Assembly: GCA_016868295.1 (NCBI GenBank)
Contig: VGHJ01000008.1
Location: 19,969-83,968 of the forward strand
Source of the DNA: Betaproteobacteria bacterium
Lineage (GTDB): Bacteria; Pseudomonadota; Gammaproteobacteria; Burkholderiales; Rhodocyclaceae
Length of the DNA stretch: 64,000 bases
Reading direction: 5' to 3'
Positions 47,447 through 59,112 of this stretch are shown piece by piece (position 1 is the first letter of the stretch; every line of letters starts with the position of its first letter). Made by a program: the position numbers and the translations under genes. The notes under the pieces are model-generated. The model was not told the origin of the DNA, did not search any database, and worked only from the letters and a program-made list of their open reading frames with translations.

Positions 47447-49614
47447 GGGTTTCGCCCGTCCGGCCGCGGCAGCGTGAACCAGAAGGTGGCGCCGGCCTCG
47501 GGCGCCGCCTCGGCCCAGATGCGCCCGCCGTGGCGCTCGACGATGCGCTTGCAGATGGCCAGGCCGACCCCGGTGCCCGGGAAATCCCTGTCGGTGTGCA
47601 TGCGCTGGAACATGCCGAACAGCTTGCCGGCGTAGCGCATGTCGAAGCCGGCGCCGTTGTCGCGCACGAAGAACACGGTCTCGCCGGCCTCCTCCCTCGC
47701 GCCGATCTCGATCTCCGGCTTCTCCCGCTTCGAGGAATACTTGAGGGCGTTGGCCACCAGGTTGTCGAACACCTGGCGCAGCATCGCCGGGTCGCCCTGT
47801 GCGCTGCCGAGCGGTTCGATGCGTGCGCCGGCGCCGGGGTGGGAGGGGGCGTGTTCCTCCCAGACGGCGCGCGCGAGCTGGGTCATGTCCACCTCCTTGC
47901 GGTTGAGGGCGGACTGGCTGGCGCGGGAATATTCGAGGATGTCGTCGATCAGCTCGCCCATGCGGTTGGTGTTGCGCACGATGCGGCCGAGCAGGTCGCG
48001 ACTTTCGGCGGAGAGGGCGAATTCCTCCGAGTCCTGCAGGATGTGCGAGAAGCCGTTGATGGCGCGCAGCGGCGCGCGCAGGTCGTGCGAGACGGAATAG
48101 GAGAAGGACTCGAGCTCGCGGTTAGCCTGCTCCAGTTCGACGGTGCGCGTGGCGACGCGGCGCTCGAGGGAATCGTTCAGCGCGCGGATCTCCTGCTCGG
48201 CCAGCACCTGCTCGGTGACGTCCTGCACGGTGCCGATCGAGATCTGCGGCGTGCCGTCGTCGCCGTAGCGCGTCTCGCCGCGTTCGCGCACGTGCCTGAT
48301 GCGCCCGTCCGGGAAGAGCAGGCGGTGGGTGACCTCGAAGATCGTGTGACGCTCCACCGATTCGCGATAGGCGGCATTCACCTTGTCCCGGTCGGCCGGA
48401 TGCACCGTGGCGAGGAAGGCATCGAAGGAGGCGCCGAACTGCTTCGGGTCGATCTCGAAGATGCGGAAGATCTCGTCCGACCAATGGAGCGCGCCGGTCG
48501 CCAGATCGAGTTCCCAGTTGCCGATGTGGGTGAGGCGCTGCGCCTCGCGCAGGCGCGCTTCGCTCTCGCGCAGGGCCAGCTCGGCCTCGCGCTGCTGGCT
48601 GAGCGTCGCTTCCTCGCGCCGCAGGTTGCGGAAGATGAGCCGGAACAGCGCGCCGATGACGACGGCAACGAGCAGGGCGCCGGCGGCAAGGCGCAGCGCG
48701 TAGCTGTTGCTCTCTGCCAGGGCCGGCGCGGTCGGCGTGCCGACGAAGACGCCGAGCGACTCGTCGGCGAGCCAGCGGTAGGCGACCAGATGCTCGCTGC
48801 TATCCACGGGCGAGTGCCGCGAGAACAGGCCCATGCGGCCGGCAGGGCGGCCGTCGCGGAAGGCGCTGGTCTTCGAGACGTTGAACTGCTTCAGGTCGTC
48901 CGCATGGGGGTGGCGGAAGACCAGGTTGCCGTCCGGCTTGACCAGGGCGATGACGGTGTCCGGCGGCAACTGCAGGTCGGCATAGAAGCGCACCAGGTAA
49001 TCCGTGGCGATGGCGCCGCGCAGGATGCCGCCGGAACGGCCGTTGGCCAGGTCGATGCGGCGGGTGAGGTGGATCAGGTGGCCGGGGCCGAAGGGGTTCT
49101 TGCCGATGGCGCCGATGAAGGTCGTGTCCGCGGGGTGGTCGCGAAAGTAGATGAAATCCTCCCGGTCGGAGAAGTCCGTCGGCCGGATCGGGTACTCAGC
49201 CGCCCGCGCCAGCACCTTGCCGCTCGGCAGCACGGCGCCGAGGGAGGGCGTCTGGGGCAGGCGGGACTGGCGGCGGCGGAGATTCTCGTGCACCGTCTTC
49301 TCGTCCATCTTCTGCAGGCCGCCGCGCGCGGCGAACTGTTCGGCGGCCCCCTGCAGCACCTTGTCCACCTCGCCGAAGGTGCGCGCGACATGCTCCTCCA
49401 GCACCCGGGCCAGCATCTGGTTGTTGCGGAGGACCGCGTCCAGCGCGCTCTCGCGGGCGTTGAGGGCGACGCGCAGCGAGGCCACGACGATGAGCAGCAG
49501 CAGGAGGATGTAGAGGACCGTCAGCGTGCGGCGGATGCGGGCAAAGGGCCGGCCCGGCGCCGCTTCGGCAAGGGCGCCGCCGGACTCGCCGGGAGTGTTT
49601 GCCTTATCGCTCAA
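47437..49614 (-). CDS. membrane PAS sensor histidine kinase
   Basis: The 725-aa kinase has a first membrane helix (about 30-50, [18 protein letters not shown]), a large periplasmic dCache-like sensor (about 55-315), a second helix (about 322-345), a PAS/PAC domain (about 375-485), and a HisKA domain with H-box [18 protein letters not shown]. The HATPase has [22 protein letters not shown] and [18 protein letters not shown]. No response regulator lies beside it, so it is an orphan. The ligand is unknown; the periplasmic domain suggests a small molecule. Confidence 0.9.
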   Translation of the reverse strand: MSDKANTPGESGGALAEAAPGRPFARIRRTLTVLYILLLLLIVVASLRVALNARESALDAVLRNNQMLARVLEEHVARTFGEVDKVLQGAAEQFAARGGLQKMDEKTVHENLRRRQSRLPQTPSLGAVLPSGKVLARAAEYPIRPTDFSDREDFIYFRDHPADTTFIGAIGKNPFGPGHLIHLTRRIDLANGRSGGILRGAIATDYLVRFYADLQLPPDTVIALVKPDGNLVFRHPHADDLKQFNVSKTSAFRDGRPAGRMGLFSRHSPVDSSEHLVAYRWLADESLGVFVGTPTAPALAESNSYALRLAAGALLVAVVIGALFRLIFRNLRREEATLSQQREAELALRESEARLREAQRLTHIGNWELDLATGALHWSDEIFRIFEIDPKQFGASFDAFLATVHPADRDKVNAAYRESVERHTIFEVTHRLLFPDGRIRHVRERGETRYGDDGTPQISIGTVQDVTEQVLAEQEIRALNDSLERRVATRTVELEQANRELESFSYSVSHDLRAPLRAINGFSHILQDSEEFALSAESRDLLGRIVRNTNRMGELIDDILEYSRASQSALNRKEVDMTQLARAVWEEHAPSHPGAGARIEPLGSAQGDPAMLRQVFDNLVANALKYSSKREKPEIEIGAREEAGETVFFVRDNGAGFDMRYAGKLFGMFQRMHTDRDFPGTGVGLAICKRIVERHGGRIWAEAAPEAGATFWFTLPRPDGRNPQA

Positions 49615-49692
49615 CGTATTGTTTATAAATGAAATAGACGACAGGCTGGGTGCCGCTGTCGATCGTCTTGCCGTCCGCCCAGCCCTCCGTGA

Positions 49693-49720
49693 CTTGAAAA
49701 CGGCAGGACGCGCCCAAAAT
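49693..49720 (+). promoter_or_regulatory. sigma-32-like promoter of htpG
   Basis: CTTGAAA (49693-49699) matches the -35 consensus exactly. After 13 bases GCCCAAAAT stands in the -10 position, weaker than the clpB site. Confidence 0.55.
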
Positions 49721-49747
49721 TTACCCCGATCTCATGGAGACCCACAA

Positions 49748-51646
<1,899 letters not shown>

Positions 51647-51651
51647 TGGCT

Positions 51652-51690
51652 CCCCTCTCCCGCGAGCGGGAGAGGGGCAGGGGGAGAGGG
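51652..51690. repeat. CCCTCTCCCGC palindromic repeat, intergenic copy after htpG
   Basis: CCCCTCTCCCGC-GA-GCGGGAGAGGGG is followed by CAGGGGGAGAGGG, between htpG and the GspE-like gene. It probably ends the htpG transcript. Confidence 0.85.
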
Positions 51691-51737
51691 CTCCCATTGA
51701 GCGGGGCGGGCGGCTCGGCTATAGTGCTGGCAACGCA

Positions 51738-53543
51738 ATGTCATCGCCCGCCATGAACAAAGCCAGCGAAGAAGTCCGCGAGCATCGCCTGACCCTGTCC
51801 GAGGTGATCGACGGCCTGGTCGCCGACGGCCTCATTCCCAAGGGCGTCGGCGAGGACTTCAAGAAGGAGCGGCGCTACTACAAGGGCGACACCCATCCTC
51901 TCATCGCCATCGCCGACCAGAAGTGGAAGACGATGGGCGAGCCGCACCGGGCGCTGACCCTGGAATTCCTCACCGAGTGGCTGGCGCGCCGTTCCGGTCT
52001 CGACTACCTGCACATCGACCCGCTGAAGATCAACTTCAGCATCGTCACCGACGTCATGTCGAGCGCCTACGCCACGCGCTTCAAGATCCTGCCGGTGGAG
52101 GTGAACACGCGCGAGGTGACGATCGCCACCGCCGAGCCCTACCGGCGCGAGTGGGAGGCGGAACTCACGCCCATCCTGCGCAAGGAGATCCGCCGCGTCG
52201 TCGCCAATCCGCTCGACATCGACCGCTACCTGGTCGAGTTCTACAACCTGGCGCGCTCGGTGAAGAAGGCCGAGCAGCAGGGCGAGATGCGCAGCGGCGT
52301 CTCCAACTTCGAGCAGCTCGTCGAGCTGGGCAAGACCAACCGCCAGTTCGACGCCAACGACCAGCACATCGTCAGCATCGTCGACTGGCTCTGGCAGTAC
52401 GCCTTCGAGCAGCGCGCCAGCGATATCCACATCGAGCCGCGGCGCGAGCTGGGCATCGTGCGCTTCCGCATCGACGGCGTGCTGCACCAGGTGTACCAGA
52501 TTCCGATGTCGGTGCTCGCCGCCATGACCAGCCGCATCAAGATCCTCGGCCGCATGGACGTGGTGGAGAAGCGCCGGCCGCAGGACGGCCGCATCAAGAC
52601 GCGCACCGCCGACGGCCAGGAGATCGAGCTGCGCCTGTCCACCCTGCCGACCGCCTTCGGCGAGAAGCTGGTGATGCGCATCTTCGACCCCGAGGTGCTG
52701 GTGCGCGATTTCGCCGATCTCGGCTTCACCGACGACGACAAGGCGCGCTGGACGCAGATGACCGAGCAGCCGAACGGCATCGTGCTCGTCACCGGTCCGA
52801 CCGGCTCGGGCAAGACGACCACGCTGTATTCGACGCTGAAGCAGCTCGCCACGCCGGAAGTGAACGTGTGCACCATCGAGGACCCGATCGAGATGATCGA
52901 GGCCTCCTTCAACCAGGTCCAGGTGCAGGCCAACATCGACATGACCTTCGCCGCCGGCGTGCGCGCCCTGATGCGGCAGGACCCGGACATCGTCATGGTG
53001 GGCGAGGTCCGCGACCTGGAGACGGCCGACATGGCGGTGCAGGCGGCGCTCACCGGCCACCTCGTGCTGTCCACCCTGCACACCAACGACGCGCCCTCGG
53101 CGGTGACCCGCCTGCTCGACCTCGGCACGCCGGCCTACCTGCTCAACGCCACGCTGCTCGGCGTCATGGCGCAGCGCCTGGTGCGCACCCTCTGCCCGCA
53201 CTGCAAGAAGGCGGGGCCGATGACGCACGAGGAGGAGGAGGTGTGGCAGGCCCTCGTCTCGCCCTGGAAGGCCGCCAAGCCGCAGCAGATCTGCCGTCCG
53301 GTCGGCTGCCTCGACTGCCGCATGACCGGCTACATGGGCCGCGTCGGCCTCTACGAGATCATGCTGATGTCGCCCGAGCTGCGCAAGCTGATCAACCCGA
53401 CGACGGAAATCGCCAAGGTGCGCGAGCAGGCCTACCGCGAGGGCATGAAGCCGCTGCGCATCTCAGGCGCGATGAAGGTGGCCGCCGGCCTCACCACCCT
53501 GCAGGAAGTGCTGCAGGTCGCGCCGCCGGCGCAGAACGAGTAA
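51738..53543 (+). CDS. GspE/PilB-family secretion ATPase
   Basis: The 601-aa ATPase has an N-terminal GspE-N-like domain (about 60-180), an N2 domain with ASDIHIEPRRELGIVRFRIDGVLH, Walker A GPTGSGKTTT (about 355), the Asp box, Walker B MRQDPDIVMVGEVRDLETADMAVQAALTGHLVLSTLHTNDA, and a Zn tetracysteine site LCPHCKKAG ... GCLDCRMTGYMGR. It powers type II secretion or type IV pilus assembly. No pilus or secretion genes adjoin it, so its machine is unknown. ATG 51753 (MNKASEE) is an alternative start. Confidence 0.9.
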   Translation: MSSPAMNKASEEVREHRLTLSEVIDGLVADGLIPKGVGEDFKKERRYYKGDTHPLIAIADQKWKTMGEPHRALTLEFLTEWLARRSGLDYLHIDPLKINFSIVTDVMSSAYATRFKILPVEVNTREVTIATAEPYRREWEAELTPILRKEIRRVVANPLDIDRYLVEFYNLARSVKKAEQQGEMRSGVSNFEQLVELGKTNRQFDANDQHIVSIVDWLWQYAFEQRASDIHIEPRRELGIVRFRIDGVLHQVYQIPMSVLAAMTSRIKILGRMDVVEKRRPQDGRIKTRTADGQEIELRLSTLPTAFGEKLVMRIFDPEVLVRDFADLGFTDDDKARWTQMTEQPNGIVLVTGPTGSGKTTTLYSTLKQLATPEVNVCTIEDPIEMIEASFNQVQVQANIDMTFAAGVRALMRQDPDIVMVGEVRDLETADMAVQAALTGHLVLSTLHTNDAPSAVTRLLDLGTPAYLLNATLLGVMAQRLVRTLCPHCKKAGPMTHEEEEVWQALVSPWKAAKPQQICRPVGCLDCRMTGYMGRVGLYEIMLMSPELRKLINPTTEIAKVREQAYREGMKPLRISGAMKVAAGLTTLQEVLQVAPPAQNE

Positions 53544-53550
53544 CGACCAT

Positions 53551-53611
53551 CCCCCCAGCCCCCTTCCCTAGGAAGGGGGTGGCAGTTGTTCGCTTCGCTC
53601 CGTGTTGTTGG
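53551..53611 (+). repeat. RBS-bearing palindromic repeat family, diverged copy after the GspE-like gene
   Basis: CCCCCCAGCCCCCTTCCCTAGGAAGGGGGTGGCAGTTGTTCGCTTCGCTCC follows the ATPase stop by eight bases. Here it can serve as a terminator hairpin rather than a ribosome site. The rest of the gap to 53745 shows no gene I can identify. Confidence 0.75.
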
Positions 53612-53745
53612 CTTGCCCCGCCTTGGGGGCCGCGCGGGAGCGTCGCGCCTCGGAACGTGCGCAGCGGAGCGCGGCAATAATTCGGCTTCACTGTGCAGCT
53701 ACGCAGGCACGGCCGTTACGCCGAATTCCCGGCGGCGGGGCAGGG

Positions 53746-54441
53746 CTAGTATTTGATGCCGCCGCCGTGGAACGGCGGCCAGCGGCCGACCGAGTTTTCC
53801 AGCAGGGTGAGTTCGGCGTCGGTGTGGTTGATCACCGTGGCCGGCACAATCATGCGGGTTCCCGAGGCATGGATGTAGATCGGGTGGTCGTGGTGCTTCG
53901 TCTGAATGGTTTCCTTCTGCTTCGGATCCCCCTTCGGCGTCACCTCCGCTTCGCCGTAGCAGAGGCAGAAATAGGTGCGCGCGTCCTCCGCCTCGATGTA
54001 GCAGCCGGTGCCGCGGATGCCGATGGTGGCGGTCGTTGTCGCCAGCGTCAGGTTGCGTTGCCGGTCGCGCGGCTTGCCGAAAACGCTGAGCACCTTGCCG
54101 GTGACGATGCGCATGACCTGGACGCCGCCGCTTTCCTCGAAGGTGACCTTGGTTTTCTCGCGCTGCAGGAAGGCGTCGGGGCCGATGACATAGACGGCTT
54201 CGCCGCCCTCGCCGGTCATCACCGTCTGGCCGGGCTTGATGTTGAGGCCGATCGAGGCGCGCGTGGCGTCGACGCCGACCGGCCCCTTGAGACGACGGAA
54301 GCCCGGCGTGGCCGGCAGGTTGCCGGCGGAGAGGGCTTCACGCACCAGGCCGAGAATGCCGCCGGCGCCGAGCGCCCCGGTGGCGGCCAGCTTGAGCAGG
54401 GTTTCGCGGCGGGCGAGTTGTTCGATGTCCTCTTGGTTCAT
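53746..54441 (-). CDS. FecR-domain protein with Tat-like signal
   Basis: The 231-aa protein begins with a twin-arginine-like leader (ARRETLLKLAATGALGAGGILGLVREALSAG). It then has a FecR-type beta domain (about 60-165: VDATRASIGLNIKPGQTVMTGEGGEAVYVIG ... ATIGIRGTGCYIEA). Unlike classic FecR it lacks a cytoplasmic anti-sigma domain, and no ECF sigma gene is adjacent. It lies 32 bases after the VWA gene. It is probably periplasmic; the role is unknown. Confidence 0.78.
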   Translation of the reverse strand: MNQEDIEQLARRETLLKLAATGALGAGGILGLVREALSAGNLPATPGFRRLKGPVGVDATRASIGLNIKPGQTVMTGEGGEAVYVIGPDAFLQREKTKVTFEESGGVQVMRIVTGKVLSVFGKPRDRQRNLTLATTTATIGIRGTGCYIEAEDARTYFCLCYGEAEVTPKGDPKQKETIQTKHHDHPIYIHASGTRMIVPATVINHTDAELTLLENSVGRWPPFHGGGIKY

Positions 54442-54473
54442 GTTGTTCTCCTGTCGGGAAGCTCTATTGTCCC

Positions 54474-55646
54474 TTATTTGCTGAGCAGCCGCATGGCGCG
54501 CTCCAGCCCTTCCAGCGTGAGCGGGAACATGCGCCCGCCCATGATGCTGTGCAGAACGGTGATGGAATGGCGGTAGGGCCACAGGTGTTCCGGCTCCGGG
54601 TTGAGCCAGGCGGCGTGCGGGTAGGTGTCGAGCAGGCGGCGCATCCAGGCGGCGCCGGATTCTTCGTTCATGTATTCCACGGAGCCGCCCGGCTGCAGGA
54701 TCTCGTAGGGGCTCATGGTGGCGTCGCCGACCAGGATCAGCTTGTAGTCGGGGCCGTACTTGTGCATGACGTCCCAGAGCGGGAAGCGCTCGGAGTGGCG
54801 CCGGCGGTTGTCGCGCCAGACGTGGTCGTAGACGCAGTTGTGGAAGTAGAAGTACTCGAGGTGTTTGAACTCGGTCTTGGCCGCCGAGAACAGCTCCTCG
54901 CAGACGCGGATGTGGTCGTCCATCGAGCCGCCGATGTCGAGGAAGAGCAGCACCTTCACCTTGTTGTGGCGCTCCGGCCGCATCATGAGGTCGAGCCAGC
55001 CGGCGTTGCGTGCCGTCGACGCGATTGTGCCGTCGAGGTCGAGTTCCTCCTCGGCGCCCTCGCGGGCGAAGCGGCGCAGGCGCCTGAGCGCCACCTTGAT
55101 GTTGCGCGTGCCGAGTTCCACCTTGTCGTCGAGATTGCGGTACTCGCGGTTCTCCCACACCTTTACCGCCGTGCGGTTGCCGGCCGATTCGGCGCCGATG
55201 CGGATGCCCTCCGGGTGGTAGCCGTGCGCGCCGAACGGGCTGGAGCCGCCGGTGCCGATCCACTTCGAGCCGCCGGCATGGCGCTGCTTCTGCTCCTGCA
55301 GGCGCTTCCTGAACTCCTCCATCAGCTTGTCCCAGCCGAGCGTCTGCAGCTTCGCCTTCTCCTCGGGGGTGAGGTGCTTCTTCGCCATCAGGCGCAGCCA
55401 GTCCTCGGGAATTTCCGCTTCCAGTCCGGGGATGCGCTCGACGCCCTTGAAATATTCGCCGAAGGCCTTGTCGAACTTGTCGTAGTTCGACTCGTCCTTC
55501 ACCAGGCAGGCGCGCGAGAGGTAGTAGAACTCGTCGATGCTGTGGCCGGCGACGTGCTTCCGCAGCGCATCGAGCAGGGTGAGGAACTCCTTGGTCGAGA
55601 CGGGCAGCCTGGCGGCCTTGAGGTGGTGGAAGAAATCGATCAGCAT
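54474..55646 (-). CDS. CoxE-like von Willebrand factor A domain protein
   Basis: The 390-aa protein has an N-terminal CoxE-like region (FFHHLKAARLPVSTKEFLTLLDAL) and a C-terminal VWA domain with the MIDAS loop DIGGSMDDH, where Gly replaces the usual Ser of DxSxS, and later VGDATMSPYE. Such proteins partner with MoxR ATPases as metal-dependent chaperones. A MoxR gene lies two genes upstream in the same operon. Confidence 0.88.
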   Translation of the reverse strand: MLIDFFHHLKAARLPVSTKEFLTLLDALRKHVAGHSIDEFYYLSRACLVKDESNYDKFDKAFGEYFKGVERIPGLEAEIPEDWLRLMAKKHLTPEEKAKLQTLGWDKLMEEFRKRLQEQKQRHAGGSKWIGTGGSSPFGAHGYHPEGIRIGAESAGNRTAVKVWENREYRNLDDKVELGTRNIKVALRRLRRFAREGAEEELDLDGTIASTARNAGWLDLMMRPERHNKVKVLLFLDIGGSMDDHIRVCEELFSAAKTEFKHLEYFYFHNCVYDHVWRDNRRRHSERFPLWDVMHKYGPDYKLILVGDATMSPYEILQPGGSVEYMNEESGAAWMRRLLDTYPHAAWLNPEPEHLWPYRHSITVLHSIMGGRMFPLTLEGLERAMRLLSK

Positions 55647-55652
55647 CCTCGC

Positions 55653-57710
55653 TTACCTATGCTCGTGGGCGTGGTGCGCCGGACGGAAAACCTGGCAGCG
55701 GTTGCGGCCGCGGTGCTTGGCCTGGTAGAGCGCCTCGTCGCAGCAGCGCAGCAGCTCGTCCGGCGTGCGCGCGTGTTCGGGGTAGGCTGCGAGGCCGCAG
55801 GAGAAGGTGGTTTCCAGGTGGAACTCGCCGAAGGGCACGCGCGTGGACTGGAAGGTCCTGCGCCAGGCCTCGGCCCGCTCGAGGGCGGTCTCGAGCGGCA
55901 TGCGCGGCAGCATGACGAGGAACTCCTCGCCGCCATAGCGGCAGGGCACGTCCTCCGCCCGCACGTTGCCCCAGAGCAGGGCGGCCAGTTCGCGCAGCAC
56001 GATGTCGCCGGCCTGGTGGCCGTAGGTGTCGTTGAGCCGCTTGAAATGGTCGATGTCGATCATGACCAGGGTGAGCGGGTAGCCTTCGCGCTTGGCGCGC
56101 GCCAGCTCGCGTTCCAGCGTCTCGTCGAGGTAGCGCCGGTTGAAGAGGTTGGTCAGGCCGTCGCGCACCGCCTGTTCGCGCAGTTCCTCCTGCAGGCGGT
56201 GGATCTCGTCGAGCTGGTGCTGCAGCATGGCGTTGGCCTCGCTCAGGGCCTGCTCGTGCCGGCGCCGCGCCGAGGTGTCGCGCGAGATGCCGAAGTAGCC
56301 GACGATGCGGCCGTCCTTGTCGCGCAGCGGGATGGAATTGGCCTCGACCCAGACGGTGCCGCCGTCCTTGCAGATTTCCTCGACCTCGAACGTCACGGCG
56401 CCGCTGCGGATGCCGCGCGCCTCGTCCTCTCTGCGCTGGCGGTTGATGCGCTTGACCACGTCGAGCGAGGCCGGCGTGAGGACGGCGGAGACCGGCTTGC
56501 CGATGACCTCCTCGCGGCTGAAGCCGCGCAGCTTCTCGTCGGCCGGGTTGATGTAGGCGTAGCGCATGTGCTCGTCGAGCTGCCAGATGACGTCGGCCGA
56601 GCTCTCGGCGAGGATGCGGTACTTCTCCTCGCTCTGCGAGAGGAGCGCGAACGCCTTCTGCCGCTCCGCCATGGCGTGCGCCAGGCGCCGGTTGACGCTG
56701 ACGAAGTAGGCGACCAGCGTGATCAGGATGGCGAGGATCAGCGCCATGCCGTAGACCCAGCGCGGCATGGCGGGCGGATTCGGATCGTAGAGGAAGCCCT
56801 CCAGCGATGGCACGGCGGAGAGCATGCCGAGATCGACGTAGGTCTGGGCGATGTGCTGCCAGCGCCCCGGGTTCATGTGGCCGATCTGCACCAGCTCGGG
56901 CTGCATCAGGCGCGCCATCTCGCGCGCCTCGAAGAGCAGGTGGCCGCGCCCATGCCGGGCGGAATAGCGCTTCAGGATGATCTCGGCGATCTCGTCCGGG
57001 TGGGCCATGGCGTAGCGCCAGCCGGCGAGCGAGGCTTCGCGGAAGGCCTTGACCTGGGCCGGGTGCTTGCGCAGGTGCTGTTCGGTGGTGAACAGCGTGT
57101 CGCCGTAGAAGTCGATGCCGCTCGCCTGCGGCGAGAAACGCACGAAGGCGAGCCCCGCCTGCAGCAGCAGGTAGGGCTCGTCGGTGGCGTAGCCGGAGAG
57201 GGCGTCGACACGGCCATCGATCAGTTCCTTCGTGTCGAAGCTGTGCGGGAACTTGCGGAACAGCCCGATGGGCAGGCCCTCGCGCTGGAAGTAAGCGTAG
57301 AGCTCGGTCTCGTGCGGCATGAGCATGATGCGCTTGCCGACGAGGTCGTGCAGGGTCTCGATGCCGGCGCCCTTTCGCGCCAGCACGACGAGGGGGGAAT
57401 GCTGGATGACGACGGCGAGGGCCACCACCGGCTTGCCTTCGCCGCGCAGGTGCACCAGTTCGGAGGCGCCGACGCCGTACTCGGCGCGGCCATTGAGCAC
57501 CGCGTCGGCCGGATCCTGGCCGGTGTCGACTTCGACGATGCGCACGTCCAGTCCGGCGTCGCGGTAGTAGCCCTGCTCGACGGCGGCGTAATAGCCGGCG
57601 AACTGGAACTGGTGCTTCCAGTTGAGCTGCAGCGTGACGGTTTCGAGTGCGTGCGCGAGGGGCGCGGCGAGCGCGGCAAGGAGCAGCAGCAGGCCGCGCG
57701 CGAATCTCAT
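55653..57710 (-). CDS. NMT1/THI5-like periplasmic domain - PAS - diguanylate cyclase
   Basis: The 685-aa protein has a signal peptide (1-21), an NMT1/THI5-type solute-binding domain (about 23-300, LQLNWKHQFQFAGYYAAVEQGYY), a membrane helix (about 318-340, WVYGMALILAILITLVAYFVSV), a PAS/PAC domain (about 365-485) and a GGDEF domain (about 515-675) with active-site GGEEF and an RxxD inhibition site (RAED) five residues before it. It probably makes c-di-GMP in response to a pyrimidine-like periplasmic ligand. The ATG overlaps the moxR stop. Confidence 0.92.
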   Translation of the reverse strand: MRFARGLLLLLAALAAPLAHALETVTLQLNWKHQFQFAGYYAAVEQGYYRDAGLDVRIVEVDTGQDPADAVLNGRAEYGVGASELVHLRGEGKPVVALAVVIQHSPLVVLARKGAGIETLHDLVGKRIMLMPHETELYAYFQREGLPIGLFRKFPHSFDTKELIDGRVDALSGYATDEPYLLLQAGLAFVRFSPQASGIDFYGDTLFTTEQHLRKHPAQVKAFREASLAGWRYAMAHPDEIAEIILKRYSARHGRGHLLFEAREMARLMQPELVQIGHMNPGRWQHIAQTYVDLGMLSAVPSLEGFLYDPNPPAMPRWVYGMALILAILITLVAYFVSVNRRLAHAMAERQKAFALLSQSEEKYRILAESSADVIWQLDEHMRYAYINPADEKLRGFSREEVIGKPVSAVLTPASLDVVKRINRQRREDEARGIRSGAVTFEVEEICKDGGTVWVEANSIPLRDKDGRIVGYFGISRDTSARRRHEQALSEANAMLQHQLDEIHRLQEELREQAVRDGLTNLFNRRYLDETLERELARAKREGYPLTLVMIDIDHFKRLNDTYGHQAGDIVLRELAALLWGNVRAEDVPCRYGGEEFLVMLPRMPLETALERAEAWRRTFQSTRVPFGEFHLETTFSCGLAAYPEHARTPDELLRCCDEALYQAKHRGRNRCQVFRPAHHAHEHR

Positions 57711-58558
57711 CGGTTCTGGCGCGCCATGAAGACGAGACGCTCGAAGAGGTGCACGTCCTGCTCGTTCTTCAGCAGCGCGCCGTGCAGCGGCGGAATGGCC
57801 GCCTTCTGGTCCTTGGCGCGCAGGGCCTCGGGCGGGATGTCCTCGGCCACCAGCAGCTTGAGCCAGTCGAGCAGTTCGGAGGTGGACGGCTTCTTCTTCA
57901 GGCCGGGGATCTCGCGCAGCTCGAAGAACACCTCCAGCGCCTCGCGGATGAGCGCCTTCTTCAGATCGGGGAAGTGCACGTCGATGATGCTCTGCATCGT
58001 CTCCTTGTCGGGGAACTTGATGTAGTGGAAGAAGCAGCGGCGCAGGAAGGCGTCGGGCAGCTCCTTCTCGTTGTTGCTGGTGATGAAGACGATGGGGCGG
58101 TGGCGCGCCTTGATCAGCTCGCGCGTCTCGTACACGTAGAACTCCATGCGGTCGAGCTCGCGCAGCAGGTCGTTGGGGAATTCGATGTCGGCCTTGTCGA
58201 TCTCGTCGATGAGGATCACCGTCGGCGTCTCGGCGCCGAAGGCCTGCCACAGCACGCCCTTGACGATGTAGTTGGCGATGTCGTGCACGCGGCTGCCGTG
58301 CTCGCCGCCGAGCTGCGAGTCGCGCAGGCGCGAAACGGCGTCGTACTCGTAGAGGCCCTGCTGCGCCTTGGTGGTGGACTTGATGTGCCACTGCAGCAGC
58401 GGCAGGCCGAGGGCGGCGGCGACGGTCTCGGCCAGCATGGTCTTGCCGGTGCCGGGCTCGCCCTTGACGAGCAGGGGGCGTTGCAGGGTGATGGCGGCAT
58501 TCACCGCCAGCATCAGGTCGGGGGTGGCGACGTAGTCGCCGGAGCCTTCGAAGCGCAT
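57707..58558 (-). CDS. MoxR-family AAA ATPase
   Basis: The 283-aa AAA protein has Walker A KGEPGTGKTML, Walker B VILIDEIDKAD, sensor 1 FITSNNEKELPDAF, and an arginine finger region RCFFHYIKFP. MoxR ATPases act with VWA proteins to insert or activate metal enzymes. I chose the start at 58558 (MRFEGSGDYV). The longer GTG form to 58585 would begin right at a TATAAT promoter element and is less likely. It heads a four-gene operon. Confidence 0.88.
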   Translation of the reverse strand: MRFEGSGDYVATPDLMLAVNAAITLQRPLLVKGEPGTGKTMLAETVAAALGLPLLQWHIKSTTKAQQGLYEYDAVSRLRDSQLGGEHGSRVHDIANYIVKGVLWQAFGAETPTVILIDEIDKADIEFPNDLLRELDRMEFYVYETRELIKARHRPIVFITSNNEKELPDAFLRRCFFHYIKFPDKETMQSIIDVHFPDLKKALIREALEVFFELREIPGLKKKPSTSELLDWLKLLVAEDIPPEALRAKDQKAAIPPLHGALLKNEQDVHLFERLVFMARQNR

Positions 58559-58587
58559 GGGACGATCCGGTTGGGGGACGGGCACAA

Positions 58588-58596
58588 TTATAAACG
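58588..58596 (-). promoter_or_regulatory. -10 element of the moxR operon
   Basis: TATAAT on the minus strand (within AATTATAAAC of the plus strand) lies about 30 bases before the chosen moxR start. A GC palindrome CCGGGGATATCCCGGGG stands about 15 bases further upstream, between the divergent promoters. Confidence 0.5.
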
Positions 58597-58704
58597 CCTG
58601 CCGGGGATATCCCGGGGATGTGCCGCCGGCATTTATCGCTACAATGAAAATCCTGCCGACCTGCCGCGCCGGCCGGATGCGCGCGGCGACACTGGGGGGA
58701 AGGG

Positions 58705-59112
58705 ATGGATGCCGCCGGTCTTTTCGATGCCGACTTGTCCGAGGAGGTCGCGGCCGAGACGCTGCGGGACATCTCCATCCCGCCCTGCCCGGACGTCGTC
58801 CTCGAGCTGCTCGGCGAGGCGGAGCGCGAGGACATCGACTTCATCCGCGTCTCGCGCCTGATCACCGGCGACGTGGCGCTGGCCGCGGCGGTGCTGAAAT
58901 CGGCCAATTTCCCCTTCTTCGCCCTGCGGCGCAAGGTGCAGTGACGGCGGTCGAGGACGAGCGCCACCCGACCAACCATGCCATCGTCGGCACGCTGCTG
59001 GTACCTGCCCGAGCCGGTGGTCTGGGCCATCCGCTACCACCACGAGCCCGCCATCTTCACCGCGCCGCGCCGCCTGAGCGCTCAGGCCTTCCTTCTGAGG
59101 CAATCGACGTAG
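58705..59112 (+). pseudogene. degraded HDOD-domain gene
   Basis: The open frame encodes 79 residues starting like an HDOD protein (LRDISIPPCPDVVLELLGEAE ... VSRLITGDVALAAAVLKSANFPFFALRRKVQ) and then stops. HDOD C-terminal sequence continues after the stop: VEDERHPTNHAIVGTLL in one frame, then, after a one-base shift, WYLPEPVVWAIRYHHEPAIF in another. A normal HDOD protein has about 100 or more residues between these parts. So there is an internal deletion plus a frameshift. The promoter (CTACAAT near 58640) remains. The remnant overlaps the end of DUF1841. Confidence 0.75.

Noticed and set aside
54549-58025. 1158-aa plus-strand ORF
   Set aside because: It is antisense to the VWA, GGDEF and MoxR genes, with shadow-type composition.
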